Shown: positions 32,676-43,068, counted from the first letter of the stretch. The stretch: 47,900 nucleotides of DNA from Clostridium sp. (GCA_023667695.1 JAMOZY010000022.1:1-47900); one strand, 5' to 3'. The notes: generated from the sequence alone by a model not told the origin. Numbers and translations: made by a program.

Positions 32676-33884
32676 ATGAAACATATTCCTGATTCCTGCC
32701 GATTTCTCCTTGCCGTGCTTGTTCTGCTTTCCTTCTTTTCCATGACCTGTAAACCAACGGTCTGCTCTGCCCAGGAAGCGGATGGACTGGCAACCAGAAT
32801 CTATCAGGGAATTGATGTAAGCGTCTATCAGGGAGCCATTGATTTCCAGCAGGTACGGGCGTATGGAATTGAAGTCGTATATATCCGCGCCGGTGAAGGA
32901 TATGATTATATCGACCCTTATTTTGAACAGAACTATACCAATGCGCTGAATGCCGGACTGAAAATCGGCTACTATCATTATGTTACTGCTTCTAATCCGG
33001 AAGAAGCCCAGGCACAGGCGGAATTCTTCTATTCACTCATCAACGGCAAAACCATAGACTGCTATCCGGCAATGGACTTTGAAGCCTTTCCGGGACTTTC
33101 CGTAGAAGCAGTCAATGAAATCGGCGCTGCCTATATGGAGCGGTTAAGCAGTCTGCTGGGTTATACGCCAGCTATATATTCTGATGTCAACAATATCGAA
33201 ACGGTCTGGAACGATTCTTTTTCCCAATATCCGCTATGGGTGGCGGAATACGGCGCCGGTATGCCCCAGAGCATTGGAAGCTGGGGAGACTGGAGCGGCT
33301 TCCAGTATTCCGACATGGGAAATGTCAGCGGCATTGACGGCTATGTTGACCTGGATTACTTTAAGGATTCCATTTTTATCGAGCCATCTCAGCGTCCGGA
33401 ACCAGAGCCGGAGCCGAATCCCAATCCGACAAATCAGACCTATACCGTAGTGCCGGGGGATACCTTATATGCCATTGCAGCACGATACCGGACAACAGTT
33501 GCGGAATTAGCCGCATTAAACGGTATTGTGAATCCAAATCTAATCTATCCGGGACAGGTGTTACGAATCCCTACCTTCTCTGAACCAGTTTCCACCTATA
33601 CCGTCCGTTCCGGTGATACCCTGTCCTCCATTGCCAGCAGATTCGGTACTTCTGTAGGAGAACTGGCAAGCATCAACAACCTGTCAAATCCAAATCTGAT
33701 TTATCCGGGACAGGTGCTGCGGCTGACGGATAATGCAGAAAATACTTTTTACCGGGTGTTAAGCGGAGATACCCTGAGCGGTATTGCCCTACGGTTCAAC
33801 ACTACCGTTTCTGCACTTGTAACTCAAAATCACATCGCGAATCCGAATCTGATTTACGCCGGAGAAATCCTGTCCATTCCGTAG
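32676..33884 (+). CDS. Secreted GH25 muramidase with three LysM domains
   Basis: A 402-aa cell-wall hydrolase. A signal peptide ([20 protein letters not shown] to about residue 34, ending near VCSA) is followed by a glycoside hydrolase family 25 domain. Active-site residues are visible in GIDVSVYQG (D47) and the DxE pair AMDFEAF (D134, E136). A Pro/Glu-rich linker leads to three LysM domains of about 46-48 residues, each with PGDTLYAIA-type openings and [11 protein letters not shown]-type ends. It cuts the MurNAc-GlcNAc linkage and binds peptidoglycan. The reading frame also opens at a GTG at 32667, but AAAGGTGA precedes the ATG at 32676, which I chose. Confidence 0.93.
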   Translation: MKHIPDSCRFLLAVLVLLSFFSMTCKPTVCSAQEADGLATRIYQGIDVSVYQGAIDFQQVRAYGIEVVYIRAGEGYDYIDPYFEQNYTNALNAGLKIGYYHYVTASNPEEAQAQAEFFYSLINGKTIDCYPAMDFEAFPGLSVEAVNEIGAAYMERLSSLLGYTPAIYSDVNNIETVWNDSFSQYPLWVAEYGAGMPQSIGSWGDWSGFQYSDMGNVSGIDGYVDLDYFKDSIFIEPSQRPEPEPEPNPNPTNQTYTVVPGDTLYAIAARYRTTVAELAALNGIVNPNLIYPGQVLRIPTFSEPVSTYTVRSGDTLSSIASRFGTSVGELASINNLSNPNLIYPGQVLRLTDNAENTFYRVLSGDTLSGIALRFNTTVSALVTQNHIANPNLIYAGEILSIP

Positions 33885-34019
33885 TGCCTTATGATACATG
33901 ATTTCTGACTACATTTACACGAATGAATACCTGTACCAGTAAGCCAACGCCCTTCTCTCTTATCTCCTGTGGCATTCGAACTTTCCTGTCTCAGACCGTT
34001 CATGAATGCCGCCATAAAG

Positions 34020-34052
34020 TACAGCCGGATACCTTATGGATACCCGGCTGTG
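34020..34052. terminator. Hairpin between convergent genes
   Basis: ACAGCCGG pairs with CCGGCTGT, extended by ATACC/GGATAC-type inner pairs. It lies between the convergent GH25 and chemotaxis-receptor genes and may end both transcripts. The flanking U-tract is weak, so confidence is moderate. Confidence 0.55.
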
Positions 34053-34070
34053 CCAAACATACTGCCTGTT

Positions 34071-36158
34071 TTATTCAACGGTGAAGTTTCCTACAATATT
34101 GCCAAGCTGCTCTGCCTTTTCCCGGTTTGCAGCAACCAGGTCCTCCTCATCCGCCATCTTCTGAACAATCTCAGAGGTCTTTTCCGCTATGGTTGAAATA
34201 CCCTCGGCGGATTCCTCTGTCATACGGCTGATTCCTTCCACCGCCTCTGTAATCTCTTCGATTGCCGAACCAAGCTCCCGGACAGCCTCTCCGATTTCCT
34301 TCATACTGCTCTCATAGTTACCTGCATCCTCTGCATACTGCTCGCTGACCTGCATAAACTCATTATAATCCACCAGCACTGTCCGCTCCAAAAACTCTGT
34401 AGAAGAGTTCAAACAAGCAGTCATGCTTCTAACGGCTTCGTATACTTCCTTGATGATATCATCAATATCACTAATGGTACTCTGGGTCTGATTTGCCAGA
34501 TTGCCAATCTCATCTGCAACAACTGCAAAGCCCCGGCCGGAATCTCCGGCTCTTGCTGCTTCGATGGATGCATTTAATGCAAGCAGATTGGTCTGGGTGG
34601 AAATCTCCATGATGGTCTGTGTCAGCTCATTAATCCGGTCAACGGCTTTCGACTTCTCAATCGCAGCTTCCGTTTCCTGCCGTACCTGCTCATACATCGA
34701 CTTCGTCCGTTCCGTCGCCTGGATGGTAGTGTCGCTCAAGGACTTTGCCCGCTCCAGAATCTGCTGGGAATCTGCCTCCCCGTTTTGAGAAAGGTGCATA
34801 ATCTCCTTTGCATTGTTATTGACTGTCTCGATATTATGTGTAATATTTTCCGCTGTAGCGGAGGATTCTTCCATAGCTGCTGCCAGCTCCTGTGTGGTTG
34901 CAGAATTAGCACTGCACATAGCGCTGACGCCCTCCGAGCTGTTCTTTAACTGCTCTGCATTCTCCAGCACAACGTATCCGGTTTCCTCTAGCTCCTGAAC
35001 CATAATCAACAGCCGGTCGTTCATCTCCTGTACCGCCCGGGACATGGCGCCTGTTTCATCCTTCATCCGTGCCAGGTGGTCAATCCGTTCATCCCGCTTC
35101 AAATCCAAATCTGCAATCTTCCGGATAATATCCGTCATCTGCTTAATCGGCGATGCAATACCTGCACTCAGGAAAAATCCTACCAGTGCGGAAAAAATCA
35201 CTGCAATCAGACCAGACACCAGGATTACCTTTACGATACGGTCGGAATCCGATTGAAGCTCTGACCGGGGTACGGTGAGAAGAAACTTCATGCCATTTTC
35301 CAGCTCCTGATAATATCCCGTCTTTTTCTTTTTACCATAACTATATTCAATTCCGGTATCCGCCTTACTGCTGTCCGTCAGTGCAGCCGCCAGCCCGGAT
35401 AAATCCCCGTCAATATCCGAAAGAGCAGTACCGAATTCCAGCTCCTTATGATATACAATCTGGTCCTGTGAGTTCAAAAGACATGCCGAGCCGGTATCAT
35501 ACACCGTAGTATTCCCTACAATAGTCTCAATACTGGAAAAATCAATATCCATACCCACGATACCAACGGATACATCACCTACATAAAGTGGAACAACATA
35601 GGAAATCATATATACATTAATATTCGAATTCAAATACGGGTCCATCCAGGTTGCCGTACCATTCTGAACCGGTATGTAGTACCAGCCCACATGCTCCAGG
35701 TCGCTTGGGTCATACATACTGAAATCCGTAGGCGTTAACTGTTCAAACTCTGTATCTGCCGATTCCCTGGTCGCAAAGATACCGGAGGTCGGGTCTGTAA
35801 ACTCCGGATTGTACCGGATATAATAGGTCAATGCCCCTTCCGTATTGTTGGCACATTCCAGTGCCACCGCCTCTAACGACTTCGTAAATGTCTCCACATA
35901 GTCTTCGTCTGTACGGAATTTATTAAAATCCAGAGATTGTAATGTGATTTCCGCCAGTGTATCCACAGACTGGGAAACCTGACTTAATATGGTGTCGATT
36001 TCCTGACTGCTGTTCTTACACTGCATGGACATAATACGCTCTGCATTTTGATTTGACATCCTGGATGTCTCTCTTAAGTTCAGTCCCCCGCAGATTGCAA
36101 CGGAAACAAGAGAACAAATGACAACCAGTCCTACTACTTTTGTCTTTAATGTATTCAT
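34071..36158 (-). CDS. Methyl-accepting chemotaxis protein
   Basis: A 695-aa receptor. A membrane helix near residues 7-25 is followed by a periplasmic-side sensor of the dCache type (about 35-290), then a second helix (about 300-325: [20 protein letters not shown]), a HAMP linker (about 330-385) and a signalling domain (about 400-690). The conserved hairpin tip [20 protein letters not shown] and [16 protein letters not shown] is intact and binds CheA/CheW. The ligand class of the sensor is unknown. This suggests a motile cell. TTGTGC-17-TATGAT at 36200-36228 is the likely promoter. No che gene is adjacent. Confidence 0.95.
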   Translation of the reverse strand: MNTLKTKVVGLVVICSLVSVAICGGLNLRETSRMSNQNAERIMSMQCKNSSQEIDTILSQVSQSVDTLAEITLQSLDFNKFRTDEDYVETFTKSLEAVALECANNTEGALTYYIRYNPEFTDPTSGIFATRESADTEFEQLTPTDFSMYDPSDLEHVGWYYIPVQNGTATWMDPYLNSNINVYMISYVVPLYVGDVSVGIVGMDIDFSSIETIVGNTTVYDTGSACLLNSQDQIVYHKELEFGTALSDIDGDLSGLAAALTDSSKADTGIEYSYGKKKKTGYYQELENGMKFLLTVPRSELQSDSDRIVKVILVSGLIAVIFSALVGFFLSAGIASPIKQMTDIIRKIADLDLKRDERIDHLARMKDETGAMSRAVQEMNDRLLIMVQELEETGYVVLENAEQLKNSSEGVSAMCSANSATTQELAAAMEESSATAENITHNIETVNNNAKEIMHLSQNGEADSQQILERAKSLSDTTIQATERTKSMYEQVRQETEAAIEKSKAVDRINELTQTIMEISTQTNLLALNASIEAARAGDSGRGFAVVADEIGNLANQTQSTISDIDDIIKEVYEAVRSMTACLNSSTEFLERTVLVDYNEFMQVSEQYAEDAGNYESSMKEIGEAVRELGSAIEEITEAVEGISRMTEESAEGISTIAEKTSEIVQKMADEEDLVAANREKAEQLGNIVGNFTVE

Positions 36159-36199
36159 GCTTATCCTCTCCTCAAGTATGGTATCGTTTATCTAACGGT

Positions 36200-36228
36200 A
36201 TCATACCATAGATACGCATCCGGCACAA
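36200..36228 (-). promoter_or_regulatory. Promoter of the chemotaxis-receptor gene
   Basis: TTGTGC, a 17-bp spacer and TATGAT on the minus strand, 42 bases before the start. GGTAT/ATACC repeats overlap the -10 and could be regulatory. There is no obvious SigD-type promoter. Confidence 0.5.
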
Positions 36229-36297
36229 TTAAATTATTCTTGAAATAACCGTTCTATCCTGCAGAATTTCCAACACAACAGGTTCGTGGGAGCTTGC

Positions 36298-37980
36298 TCA
36301 TTGAAGGAAATCGCTTTCGAGCGTAAGACCCGTTACACTTTCCCAAATGTCTGTAAATTCCTCCTGGGTCAACAATTCCTCCCCGGTATCTGTCCTTCTC
36401 AAGAAATAAACCCCGCTTTCCGCCATATCCGGATTCGCTTGTATCCATTCCTCCGCGTGCTGTGGATATGCCTCCATGTATCCCTCTATATCAACCCGAT
36501 ATATTATCAAATCATAATCTTTTATCAGGTTCCAGTCTCTGTCATAATGACAATGCCGGTATGGTTCGAAATCTGTATACATTCCATAAGACGGCGCCGT
36601 ATACATTAGTTCTCCGGAAGGACCGCAGAAATAGTATTCAGTCATATCATTTTCATCCAGCAAAATATTGCTTGCACTATCCTTATCACAGGCAAAGATT
36701 GCCACTATTTCATATTTCCCACTTTCTCCAAGCTCTCTCTTATCCTGCAAAATCAAATCCTCTATCCCATCACCATTTAAATCAAGCTGTCTCCATTCAC
36801 AGGATTCCTTCCAATAGGGATAACGCTCCGTATAATACTCGGAATAGGTAATGCCATCCCCTCTCTCTTCCTTTCCTTCCTCTAAATGTTCAAAGTTCCC
36901 GCTCATAATCTCACTCTGTATGGTTGGCTTCAGGGAATAAAAAATACCATCCTTATAAAGCTCAAACGCTCCCTCTGGCGTAAGAATCAAGGTTGCCGGC
37001 TCATAGCTCCTGCCGTTTTTCTCCTGACACATATATGGTATCATACTATCCGGAGCATATCTTCCCGTTACAGCGCTTCCCTCCTCCTCCGCATCACAGA
37101 TGGAAAAGAATTGAATATAGATGGCCAGGCTCTCATCCCCAAAGAGACGTTGCAAATTCTGAGATGGTGCTACGCCCAGCACAACACTCATAGGACTATC
37201 ATAATTCACCCCATCCTTTGTCCTTACATAAATGTAATTATTTTCCATATCTACGATACCGCCTTCACTGGTATTACGTTCCTGAATGGAAATCGTAAAA
37301 TCCGGCAGAGGCAGCGTATCCTGTTCCATATGTTCTATGATTTCATAATACTGCCGTTGTCCCTCCGCCACTGTCACTTCCGGCAAATAGTGTTCCTCAT
37401 AGTCATTATAAGAAATCATTCCCACTGCCTGTTCTGCTTCCCAGGTTCCCTTTATGGCAGACAGAATCGTATTGATTTCCTCCAGAGTAAACATATTATC
37501 TATCATCTTCAGGCTCGTTTTCTGAATCCGGTCATTCTCAATCACAAGCTCTTCCTTGCCCAGTACGGATATAACCGTTACATCCTGTTCGGATTCCTCC
37601 GGTACCTCCTCTTCCGTATCCCCAAAGCTGTCCTCTTCGGTACGGTCGGAATGTCCGGTATCCTCTGTTATATGTTCCGTCCCATTTCCTGCTGTGCTTT
37701 CCTTCCAGCTCTTCCCGCATACCAGCCACAGGCCTCCGGCAATCAGGCACACTATAATTACAACCTGAAGAAGGAGGACTGTCATTTTCGGCTTTTCCCC
37801 TTTTCCTATATCCTTTTTCGCATCCTCCTGTGCTTCTTGATTTTTCACTTCATTATTCTTTGTTTCGTTATTTTGTATTCCATCATTTTGCAGCCCGTCA
37901 TTCAGTATCTTATTATCCTTTGTCTCATTATTTTTTGCTTCATTGCCTGGCAATCCATCATTCTGCATTTCATCATTCAT
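36298..37980 (-). CDS. Membrane-anchored protein with Asn-rich N-terminus and DxNGDG loop
   Basis: A 560-aa protein. Residues 1-60 are an unusual repetitive, Asn/Asp/Lys-rich segment with imperfect NDGLQNDGIQ / NNETKNNEVKN units. One membrane helix follows (about 66-88: MTVLLLQVVIIVCLIAGGLW), then a long acidic extracellular region. Near residue 400 is LDLNGDGIEDLIL, an EF-hand/FG-GAP-like loop shared with the neighbouring lipoproteins. No enzymatic motif is seen. AAAGGGG lies nine bases before the ATG. It is one of a block of related surface proteins on the same strand. Function unknown. Confidence 0.8.
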   Translation of the reverse strand: MNDEMQNDGLPGNEAKNNETKDNKILNDGLQNDGIQNNETKNNEVKNQEAQEDAKKDIGKGEKPKMTVLLLQVVIIVCLIAGGLWLVCGKSWKESTAGNGTEHITEDTGHSDRTEEDSFGDTEEEVPEESEQDVTVISVLGKEELVIENDRIQKTSLKMIDNMFTLEEINTILSAIKGTWEAEQAVGMISYNDYEEHYLPEVTVAEGQRQYYEIIEHMEQDTLPLPDFTISIQERNTSEGGIVDMENNYIYVRTKDGVNYDSPMSVVLGVAPSQNLQRLFGDESLAIYIQFFSICDAEEEGSAVTGRYAPDSMIPYMCQEKNGRSYEPATLILTPEGAFELYKDGIFYSLKPTIQSEIMSGNFEHLEEGKEERGDGITYSEYYTERYPYWKESCEWRQLDLNGDGIEDLILQDKRELGESGKYEIVAIFACDKDSASNILLDENDMTEYYFCGPSGELMYTAPSYGMYTDFEPYRHCHYDRDWNLIKDYDLIIYRVDIEGYMEAYPQHAEEWIQANPDMAESGVYFLRRTDTGEELLTQEEFTDIWESVTGLTLESDFLQ

Positions 37981-38085
37981 ATTCTGATTCCCCTTTCCGG
38001 TAAGTAACCCTTCCTCTTTCTTCTTTGTTAATCATTTATGACCGTATTTTCCCAGTCTTTCATTCATTTCTTTCAACAAGGACTG

Positions 38086-38793
38086 TCAATCCAGATTCCT
38101 ATATTCTTTTTCTTCTATTTGTACAAATGCCCCATCTATATATTCATATGTTGTATCAATAAATAATCCCACACCATCTGTATCCGAACCATAAATTACT
38201 TTTTCATCGTTATTAATTTCATAAGATGGAATATGTTCAAATGTTTTCTCATAGCGGAATTCACCATTTTCATAGATATACGCACAATAATATTCTGCAT
38301 GTCTGCTATTTCCCACCGAAATTATCAAGTCTTTATTACCATCAAAGGTTACATCTTCAAAATGGGCGGCAAAGCTACATCCCTCGCCTAAATAATGATT
38401 ACCTATGCATTCCGTTTCCTCATCGAATCTTATATGTATCCCTTTATCTTCATAATTTACTACAAGTGTCATGGAAACAGCTTCATCCGGAGTTATAAAC
38501 AAAAAATAATCTTCCTTATGCCTGTAATTATTTATCGGTGATTCTTTATATTGAATCTCAACACGTAATACCTGCTCATCATCATATTGCATCCATTCAT
38601 AGCCTTCCACTTCTATGTCCTCTGACAAATTGATATATGCATCTATATAGGATTTTGCTTTTTCATCCGTCTCTGTAAATGTATTCTCAGTTGTCCTTGT
38701 TGTATTTTCTGTCTCCATTTTTTCCTGCGAGCTGCAACCAGTACAAAAACAACAAAAAAATATCATAATCCACTTATTTATTTTTTTCATCAT
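38086..38793 (-). CDS. Small lipoprotein with DxTFDGNKD loop
   Basis: A 235-aa protein with a lipoprotein signal peptide: hydrophobic helix then a lipobox FCTGC with C20 as the lipidation site. The mature protein is acidic and begins with a Thr/Glu-rich linker. Near residue 150 is EDVTFDGNKDLIISVG, a degenerate version of the D-x-[N/D]-G-D-G loop of the neighbours, as in XAC2610-like or FG-GAP proteins. It probably sits on the outer face of the membrane. Two consecutive ATG codons are possible starts; AAAGGAAG precedes them. Function unknown. Confidence 0.8.
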   Translation of the reverse strand: MMKKINKWIMIFFCCFCTGCSSQEKMETENTTRTTENTFTETDEKAKSYIDAYINLSEDIEVEGYEWMQYDDEQVLRVEIQYKESPINNYRHKEDYFLFITPDEAVSMTLVVNYEDKGIHIRFDEETECIGNHYLGEGCSFAAHFEDVTFDGNKDLIISVGNSRHAEYYCAYIYENGEFRYEKTFEHIPSYEINNDEKVIYGSDTDGVGLFIDTTYEYIDGAFVQIEEKEYRNLD

Positions 38794-38896
38794 GTATGAA
38801 GGCTTCCTTTCTACATTTTCTTTTGCCTTGCATTTTATAAAATATTATTCTACATATTCTTTCATTTTACGTTTAACCAGGCACATACCGTCAAAT

Positions 38897-40543
38897 CTAC
38901 TGCAAGCGTATGGATATCTCTACAATGGCATCCTGCTCAAGATAAAAGGTGGTTACGATACCATGCTCCGTATAACTATAGCAGCACTCATCTCCCTCTT
39001 TATCTGTCTGGCACAAAGCCCTTCCGTATGCCGCCTCTAATTCCTCCAGGGTATCCCCGATGGTAATTCCTCTGGCGGTATGAAACCGGGAATCCCATAA
39101 GTCAATCTGGCATATAGCATATGCGGAAGGATTCCCAGTCCTTCTGCTATAATCCGTTGTTATGACCGAAATATCCTCATAGTCATAAAAATACCAATCA
39201 TAGTACGTTCCATCTCTCCTGTAGGTACCAATGAGCTGCGTCGGCGTCGAAACGGAAGGAATATATTCCTCTCCGTAGTAATCCCGAAATTCTTCCAAAT
39301 CCATTCCCAGCGTCAGGGTGTATACCCCGTCATATACAGAGGCGGCTTCTGCCCCCTCCGGAACCTCCTTCATCTGAAGCATCTCACTCAGCAGCATGAC
39401 CTCTGCTTCCTCCTCATACTGCACGGCTCGAATATCCCTTCCTTCACCGGAATGCCACCATTCATGTACAATCTCATCACATTCCTTTTTAATCCTCTGA
39501 TTTTCCGGCGTCCATTCCGAGGTATCCTCTTTTGTATCATAAATCTCATCCGAACGGGCAGGACCTTCGTAGGACAGGCTCTTCACAATATTTTCATACT
39601 CCATTCCATCCTTATATAAATACAAAGCACCGTATTTATACTCTTCATCTCCGTTTTCTGTCTCTACATATTCCCATCTGTCATGCCATTCCATACCTTG
39701 CAGCATCCCATCGGAATTATAGCATCCATATACCATTCCAATCGCACCGAACATAGAAATCACACCATCATCATAACAGGTTATATCTGACCTTCTATCG
39801 TCATAAAAATGATTCCACTCCTGCCATGCATACAAGGCTCCAGCTTCCTCATGAAACACAAATAAATCTCCCACAGAAGCATTCTGTTGTAATAATACCA
39901 GTAACTCTTCTTCCTCATCTCCATCCAAATCCTCCGCCATAAAATGAACTCCGTAAATTCCCCAGCTTTCATCATACACATTATTTTTACCATAATGATA
40001 CTTTTCGTAATAATCGACCAGATACATCTCCCCGCCTTCCGCCGGGTCATAGGCGCTGATTGCATTTTCTATAAAGCGGTCAAAAATCGCATGCTCGTGA
40101 ACCTCTTCCTCCACCAGATAGCGGACTCTGTCCGGCATCTTCTGTCGGGTATTCGTGTAAAGCTTTGCTTTATCGGATGTTCTATCCTCTATATAAATCT
40201 GCCAGTCATCATAAAGCAGCACCGTCCAATTCCATTTATGATATTCATCCGACACAATCAATAACCGCCCGCTGCTGAGTTCATATTCCTCCATGGTGCC
40301 ATACTCCTGGACAGCCTGGGCAAGATTCTGGTAGTCCTGCTTCATCAGCTCCTGAATCTGCGCAAGCTCCGTCAGTGTGAAATACTCTTGGATAACTGAA
40401 TCCTCCATTTGTCCGGATTCCTGCGTGCTGCTTTCTTCAGTTGAGGCGCTATCCGCAATGGCTGTGGCAGAGTTTTCCTCTCTCCCACAGCTATTTAGCA
40501 AAAGAAGAGCTGTAACTGCCACAAGCATCCAGATTCTTTTCAT
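38897..40543 (-). CDS. Surface lipoprotein with DLDGDEEEE loop
   Basis: A 548-aa lipoprotein from this start, with lipobox LLLNSC (C19) after a hydrophobic signal. The middle contains DYYEKY...AEDLDGDEEEELLVLL (loop at D205) and later LFVFHEEAGALYAWQE. This arrangement is repeated in the protein encoded at 43069 (DYYEEY, EDLNGDGEDELLINI, ILVFHSQDECLFEWE), so the two are paralogues. The C-terminal part (RGITIGDTLEELEAAYG) resembles a separate small repeat domain. The frame runs to 40603, but the signal peptide and GGGAGGAT upstream fix the start near 40543. Function unknown. Confidence 0.8.
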   Translation of the reverse strand: MKRIWMLVAVTALLLLNSCGREENSATAIADSASTEESSTQESGQMEDSVIQEYFTLTELAQIQELMKQDYQNLAQAVQEYGTMEEYELSSGRLLIVSDEYHKWNWTVLLYDDWQIYIEDRTSDKAKLYTNTRQKMPDRVRYLVEEEVHEHAIFDRFIENAISAYDPAEGGEMYLVDYYEKYHYGKNNVYDESWGIYGVHFMAEDLDGDEEEELLVLLQQNASVGDLFVFHEEAGALYAWQEWNHFYDDRRSDITCYDDGVISMFGAIGMVYGCYNSDGMLQGMEWHDRWEYVETENGDEEYKYGALYLYKDGMEYENIVKSLSYEGPARSDEIYDTKEDTSEWTPENQRIKKECDEIVHEWWHSGEGRDIRAVQYEEEAEVMLLSEMLQMKEVPEGAEAASVYDGVYTLTLGMDLEEFRDYYGEEYIPSVSTPTQLIGTYRRDGTYYDWYFYDYEDISVITTDYSRRTGNPSAYAICQIDLWDSRFHTARGITIGDTLEELEAAYGRALCQTDKEGDECCYSYTEHGIVTTFYLEQDAIVEISIRLQ

Positions 40544-40662
40544 GACTTTACCATCCTCCCTATTTGCCCCCTGCTGCTTTTGCTCATTTCCTGATTTTCT
40601 CATCTCTTTCTCTTCCGCTCCATTCCACCATATGTCTTTCTATTCACGCTATGCAGGCCAAG

Positions 40663-41076
40663 TCAATTCAGCTTTTTTGCCAGCTGCTGTATATTAGCAA
40701 TCCACATTTCATCATCTTCCGCATAGGCCTGGGCTAAATATTGGTTGAAATAGGATTTCACTACCGTTTTATCCATGGCTTCAAATAACTCCATTGTTTT
40801 CGAAAATGTAGGCCAGTTCTCATCCTGTAATAATACAAACAAAATCGGAAGCCCCCGGACGCTGTCTTCTTCCGGTAGTTTTTCTAAAATCCTCAGATAA
40901 TTTAACCAGCAAAATTTAGAAGAACATTTTCTTAAATCAAAATACGCTTTTAAATCCATTGTTTTATCACTGGCAATCATCTCCGCTATTTTTTCAATTC
41001 CCTTATCACTGACATCCGGATTGTGATAGATATCATATTCCCTTATCTTTAACAGTTCGTCCATCTGAATCGACAT
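40663..41076 (-). CDS. Small cytoplasmic protein, possibly DUF5071-like
   Basis: A 137-aa protein with no signal peptide, between two lipoprotein genes. The segment LPILFVLLQDENWPTFSKTM resembles the LLxWLxDxNWPV core of DUF5071, a family often seen in immunity-type contexts, but the match is weak. The rest looks helical. GGAGG lies nine bases before the ATG. It is the only apparently cytoplasmic product in the lipoprotein block, so a role as a partner or immunity-like factor for a neighbour is possible but unproven. Confidence 0.6.
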   Translation of the reverse strand: MSIQMDELLKIREYDIYHNPDVSDKGIEKIAEMIASDKTMDLKAYFDLRKCSSKFCWLNYLRILEKLPEEDSVRGLPILFVLLQDENWPTFSKTMELFEAMDKTVVKSYFNQYLAQAYAEDDEMWIANIQQLAKKLN

Positions 41077-41097
41077 CTTCCATTCCCTCCATGTATT

Positions 41098-42084
41098 TTA
41101 ATTTTCTTCCATATATCCAAGTGCCTGTGCAAAGCCCGCTATAATATTGTCCCGAATGATGTCCTGCTGCTCCGGAGGCAGACGGAATGCCAGCCCCGGC
41201 ATCTCGTATTGGGATAAGGCAAAGGCAACATCAACTCTTTCATAGCCCTGCATATATTCCTTCATGCACTGGCGAAAGGCAGAATACATCTCATCATCCA
41301 TTCCTTCCTCCCATTGTTCCGCATCCCCTTCTTTCCAGTCGCCTGTGATATACCGCCAGTCCCGGAAGCCCTCCCGTTCATCCTCCAAGTAGCGGATTGC
41401 ATAGACCGGTTGACAGGTCACGGTTGTTCCGTCAAATGTACTTTCATAGAACTGATAATAGTCATACTCATCATAACGATAAACATATTCACAGCTCAGG
41501 TACCGGAATTCTCCGGCGGAATTCTGATATACATCCACATAATAGGATGGAAAGTATTCTAATTCACAGTTCAACTCCAATCTCCTCCAGCCGCCGAGGA
41601 TGGCTCCACAATCCACGACAGCCCCATCCTGTACGGTATATACCCGAATGAAATCCGGAGCGTATCTGCCGTATTGGCTGAGCGCTGCTAACAGCTCCGG
41701 CTGTCCGTCCTGATTCAAATCGGAAAACTGAAAGGTCCAAGCGCTTACTCCATTAAGCGTCGCACTAAGCAACATTTCATCACCAACCCAGTCATACTCT
41801 ATATACGGACGGATTTTCTCATCCCATTCCAAAGCCTCTAATTCCTCCAGCTCCTCCGGCATAATAGGCTCCAACTGCTTTGACCATAGCTCGATATACC
41901 AGGAATAATCATTATCCTCCTCTTCCGGTTCATCCGTTTCCTGGTCTGCCGTTGTTTCAGATACCAATTCCTCCCCTTGGTCGGCATCGGAAGTAATCTC
42001 CTCTTCCTCCATCGTCTGTACACATCCCGTCAGCATCCAGATTCCAATTATAAGCAGTATCCATACTCCATAATGCTTTCTCAT
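41098..42084 (-). CDS. Surface lipoprotein with DLNQDGQPE loop
   Basis: A 328-aa lipoprotein with a lipobox MLTGC (C21). The first 60 mature residues are a strongly acidic Glu/Asp/Thr linker. QFSDLNQDGQPELLAAL (loop at D122) is the shared motif of the block, and the rest is rich in Tyr. The frame runs to 42180, but that extension lies in the tandem-repeat region. The start at 42084 is supported by the hydrophobic signal and AAGGAG 11 bases upstream. Function unknown; possibly co-transcribed with the small gene that follows it. Confidence 0.8.
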   Translation of the reverse strand: MRKHYGVWILLIIGIWMLTGCVQTMEEEEITSDADQGEELVSETTADQETDEPEEEDNDYSWYIELWSKQLEPIMPEELEELEALEWDEKIRPYIEYDWVGDEMLLSATLNGVSAWTFQFSDLNQDGQPELLAALSQYGRYAPDFIRVYTVQDGAVVDCGAILGGWRRLELNCELEYFPSYYVDVYQNSAGEFRYLSCEYVYRYDEYDYYQFYESTFDGTTVTCQPVYAIRYLEDEREGFRDWRYITGDWKEGDAEQWEEGMDDEMYSAFRQCMKEYMQGYERVDVAFALSQYEMPGLAFRLPPEQQDIIRDNIIAGFAQALGYMEEN

Positions 42085-42133
42085 CGTTTTATCCGCTCCT
42101 TCTCCTGTCCCATCGCTTTCCTGCTTCTTATTC

Positions 42134-42330
42134 CTACTTGCTTCCCAGCCAGTTTGCAATTTCATCCGGCTGCTTTGCATTTTTTTTCAACTGCTTGTAA
42201 TTCCGTCCGGCTGTTTTGCAATTCTCTCCAATCACTCGTAATTCCGTCCGGTTACTCTGCCATTTTTTCCAGCCACTCGTTTCTGTCCGGTTACTCTGCC
42301 ATTCTCGCCGGCTGCTCTGCAATTCAGACT
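42134..42330 (-). repeat. Degenerate 42-bp tandem repeat (about 4 copies)
   Basis: Four imperfect units with a period of about 42 bases, recognisable by recurring GGCAGAGTAACCGGACGGAA and similar segments on the minus strand. One frame gives a 14-residue protein period (WQSNRTE-type units) from 42322; another frame gives MAE*PD-type units with repeated stops. I treat the region as a minisatellite rather than a gene. It lies between the lipoprotein gene and the membrane-protein gene at 42359. Confidence 0.75.
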
Positions 42331-42358
42331 GCTGTGGGGTATCAGATTCCCTTGAAAA

Positions 42359-43030
42359 TCATACCTGCAGATGATTCCGTTTCCTTCTTATTCGGACATA
42401 AATATAACATATCATATAGACTCCCCATATGACTACCAGATTCACAACCGCCTTATTTATCTTACGGCATATCTCCCGATACTCTGCTTCACTTAATTTT
42501 TGAAGTGCAGATGTATATTCAGAACGGATTTCAGAAATGGTCTTTAATAATTCATCTGCCTCTATTCCGGCTTTTGCCTCAAAATCAACGATTGATTGCT
42601 CTGTTTCTTCCAGGAAGTATTCACGCATACCTACTGTGACAGATAATCCATCAACCGTTAAGGCATCTGCATCAATACGAACCGAGCTTTGTTTTTGCCA
42701 TCGAATCATGCCATCCTGCGTTATCCTGCAATTCTCTGCAACATCCTCAGAGACCTGCAAGTAAACTTCTGTTATTGTAAAACTGTCATGGTCATTCCAT
42801 ATCTTAAAAATGCTATCCGTTTCCTGCCACAATTTTTTATTGGACAGCGTAATAAAATATTGTGAACGTAATTCGCCGTATTCATCTCCCAAGCATCTTT
42901 CCTTTAACTTCCATATCGGTGTATAGGTCCCCAGGGTTTTGGGGAACACAATCCCAAACACGATAAGAAAAATAGAAACAAGTCCAAAGAATATACTGAT
43001 TTTTTTCACAGTCACACTCTCATTTCTCAT
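42359..43030 (-). CDS. Membrane protein with two terminal helices
   Basis: A 223-aa protein. One membrane helix lies near residues 9-29 (ISIFFGLVSIFLIVFGIVFP) and one near 195-213 (VVNLVVIWGVYMICYIYVRI), with an extracytoplasmic domain of about 160 residues between them. No catalytic motif is seen, and the family is not recognised. The start is uncertain: no good ribosome site precedes the ATG at 43030; a GTG seven codons in has GAGAG upstream. TATAAT lies just before the ATG. It stands in the lipoprotein block and lacks the DxNGDG loop. Confidence 0.65.
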   Translation of the reverse strand: MRNESVTVKKISIFFGLVSIFLIVFGIVFPKTLGTYTPIWKLKERCLGDEYGELRSQYFITLSNKKLWQETDSIFKIWNDHDSFTITEVYLQVSEDVAENCRITQDGMIRWQKQSSVRIDADALTVDGLSVTVGMREYFLEETEQSIVDFEAKAGIEADELLKTISEIRSEYTSALQKLSEAEYREICRKINKAVVNLVVIWGVYMICYIYVRIRRKRNHLQV

Positions 43031-43068
43031 GAAAATAATTATACTCGTTAATATAAAACTATAATCTG

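Noticed and set aside
33969-34196. 75-aa plus-strand reading frame
   Set aside because: It overlaps the 3' end of the chemotaxis-receptor gene and the hairpin at 34020-34052; a shadow.
36886-38007. 373-aa plus-strand reading frame
   Set aside because: It is antisense to the membrane-anchored protein gene, whose repetitive Asn-rich part keeps the opposite frame open. It has no ribosome site and resembles no protein.
42134-42322. 62-aa minus-strand reading frame
   Set aside because: It is composed of the degenerate tandem repeat and has no ribosome site; treated as a repeat.
42134-42330. CRISPR array
   Set aside because: Units differ from each other, run without unique spacers and no cas genes are near.
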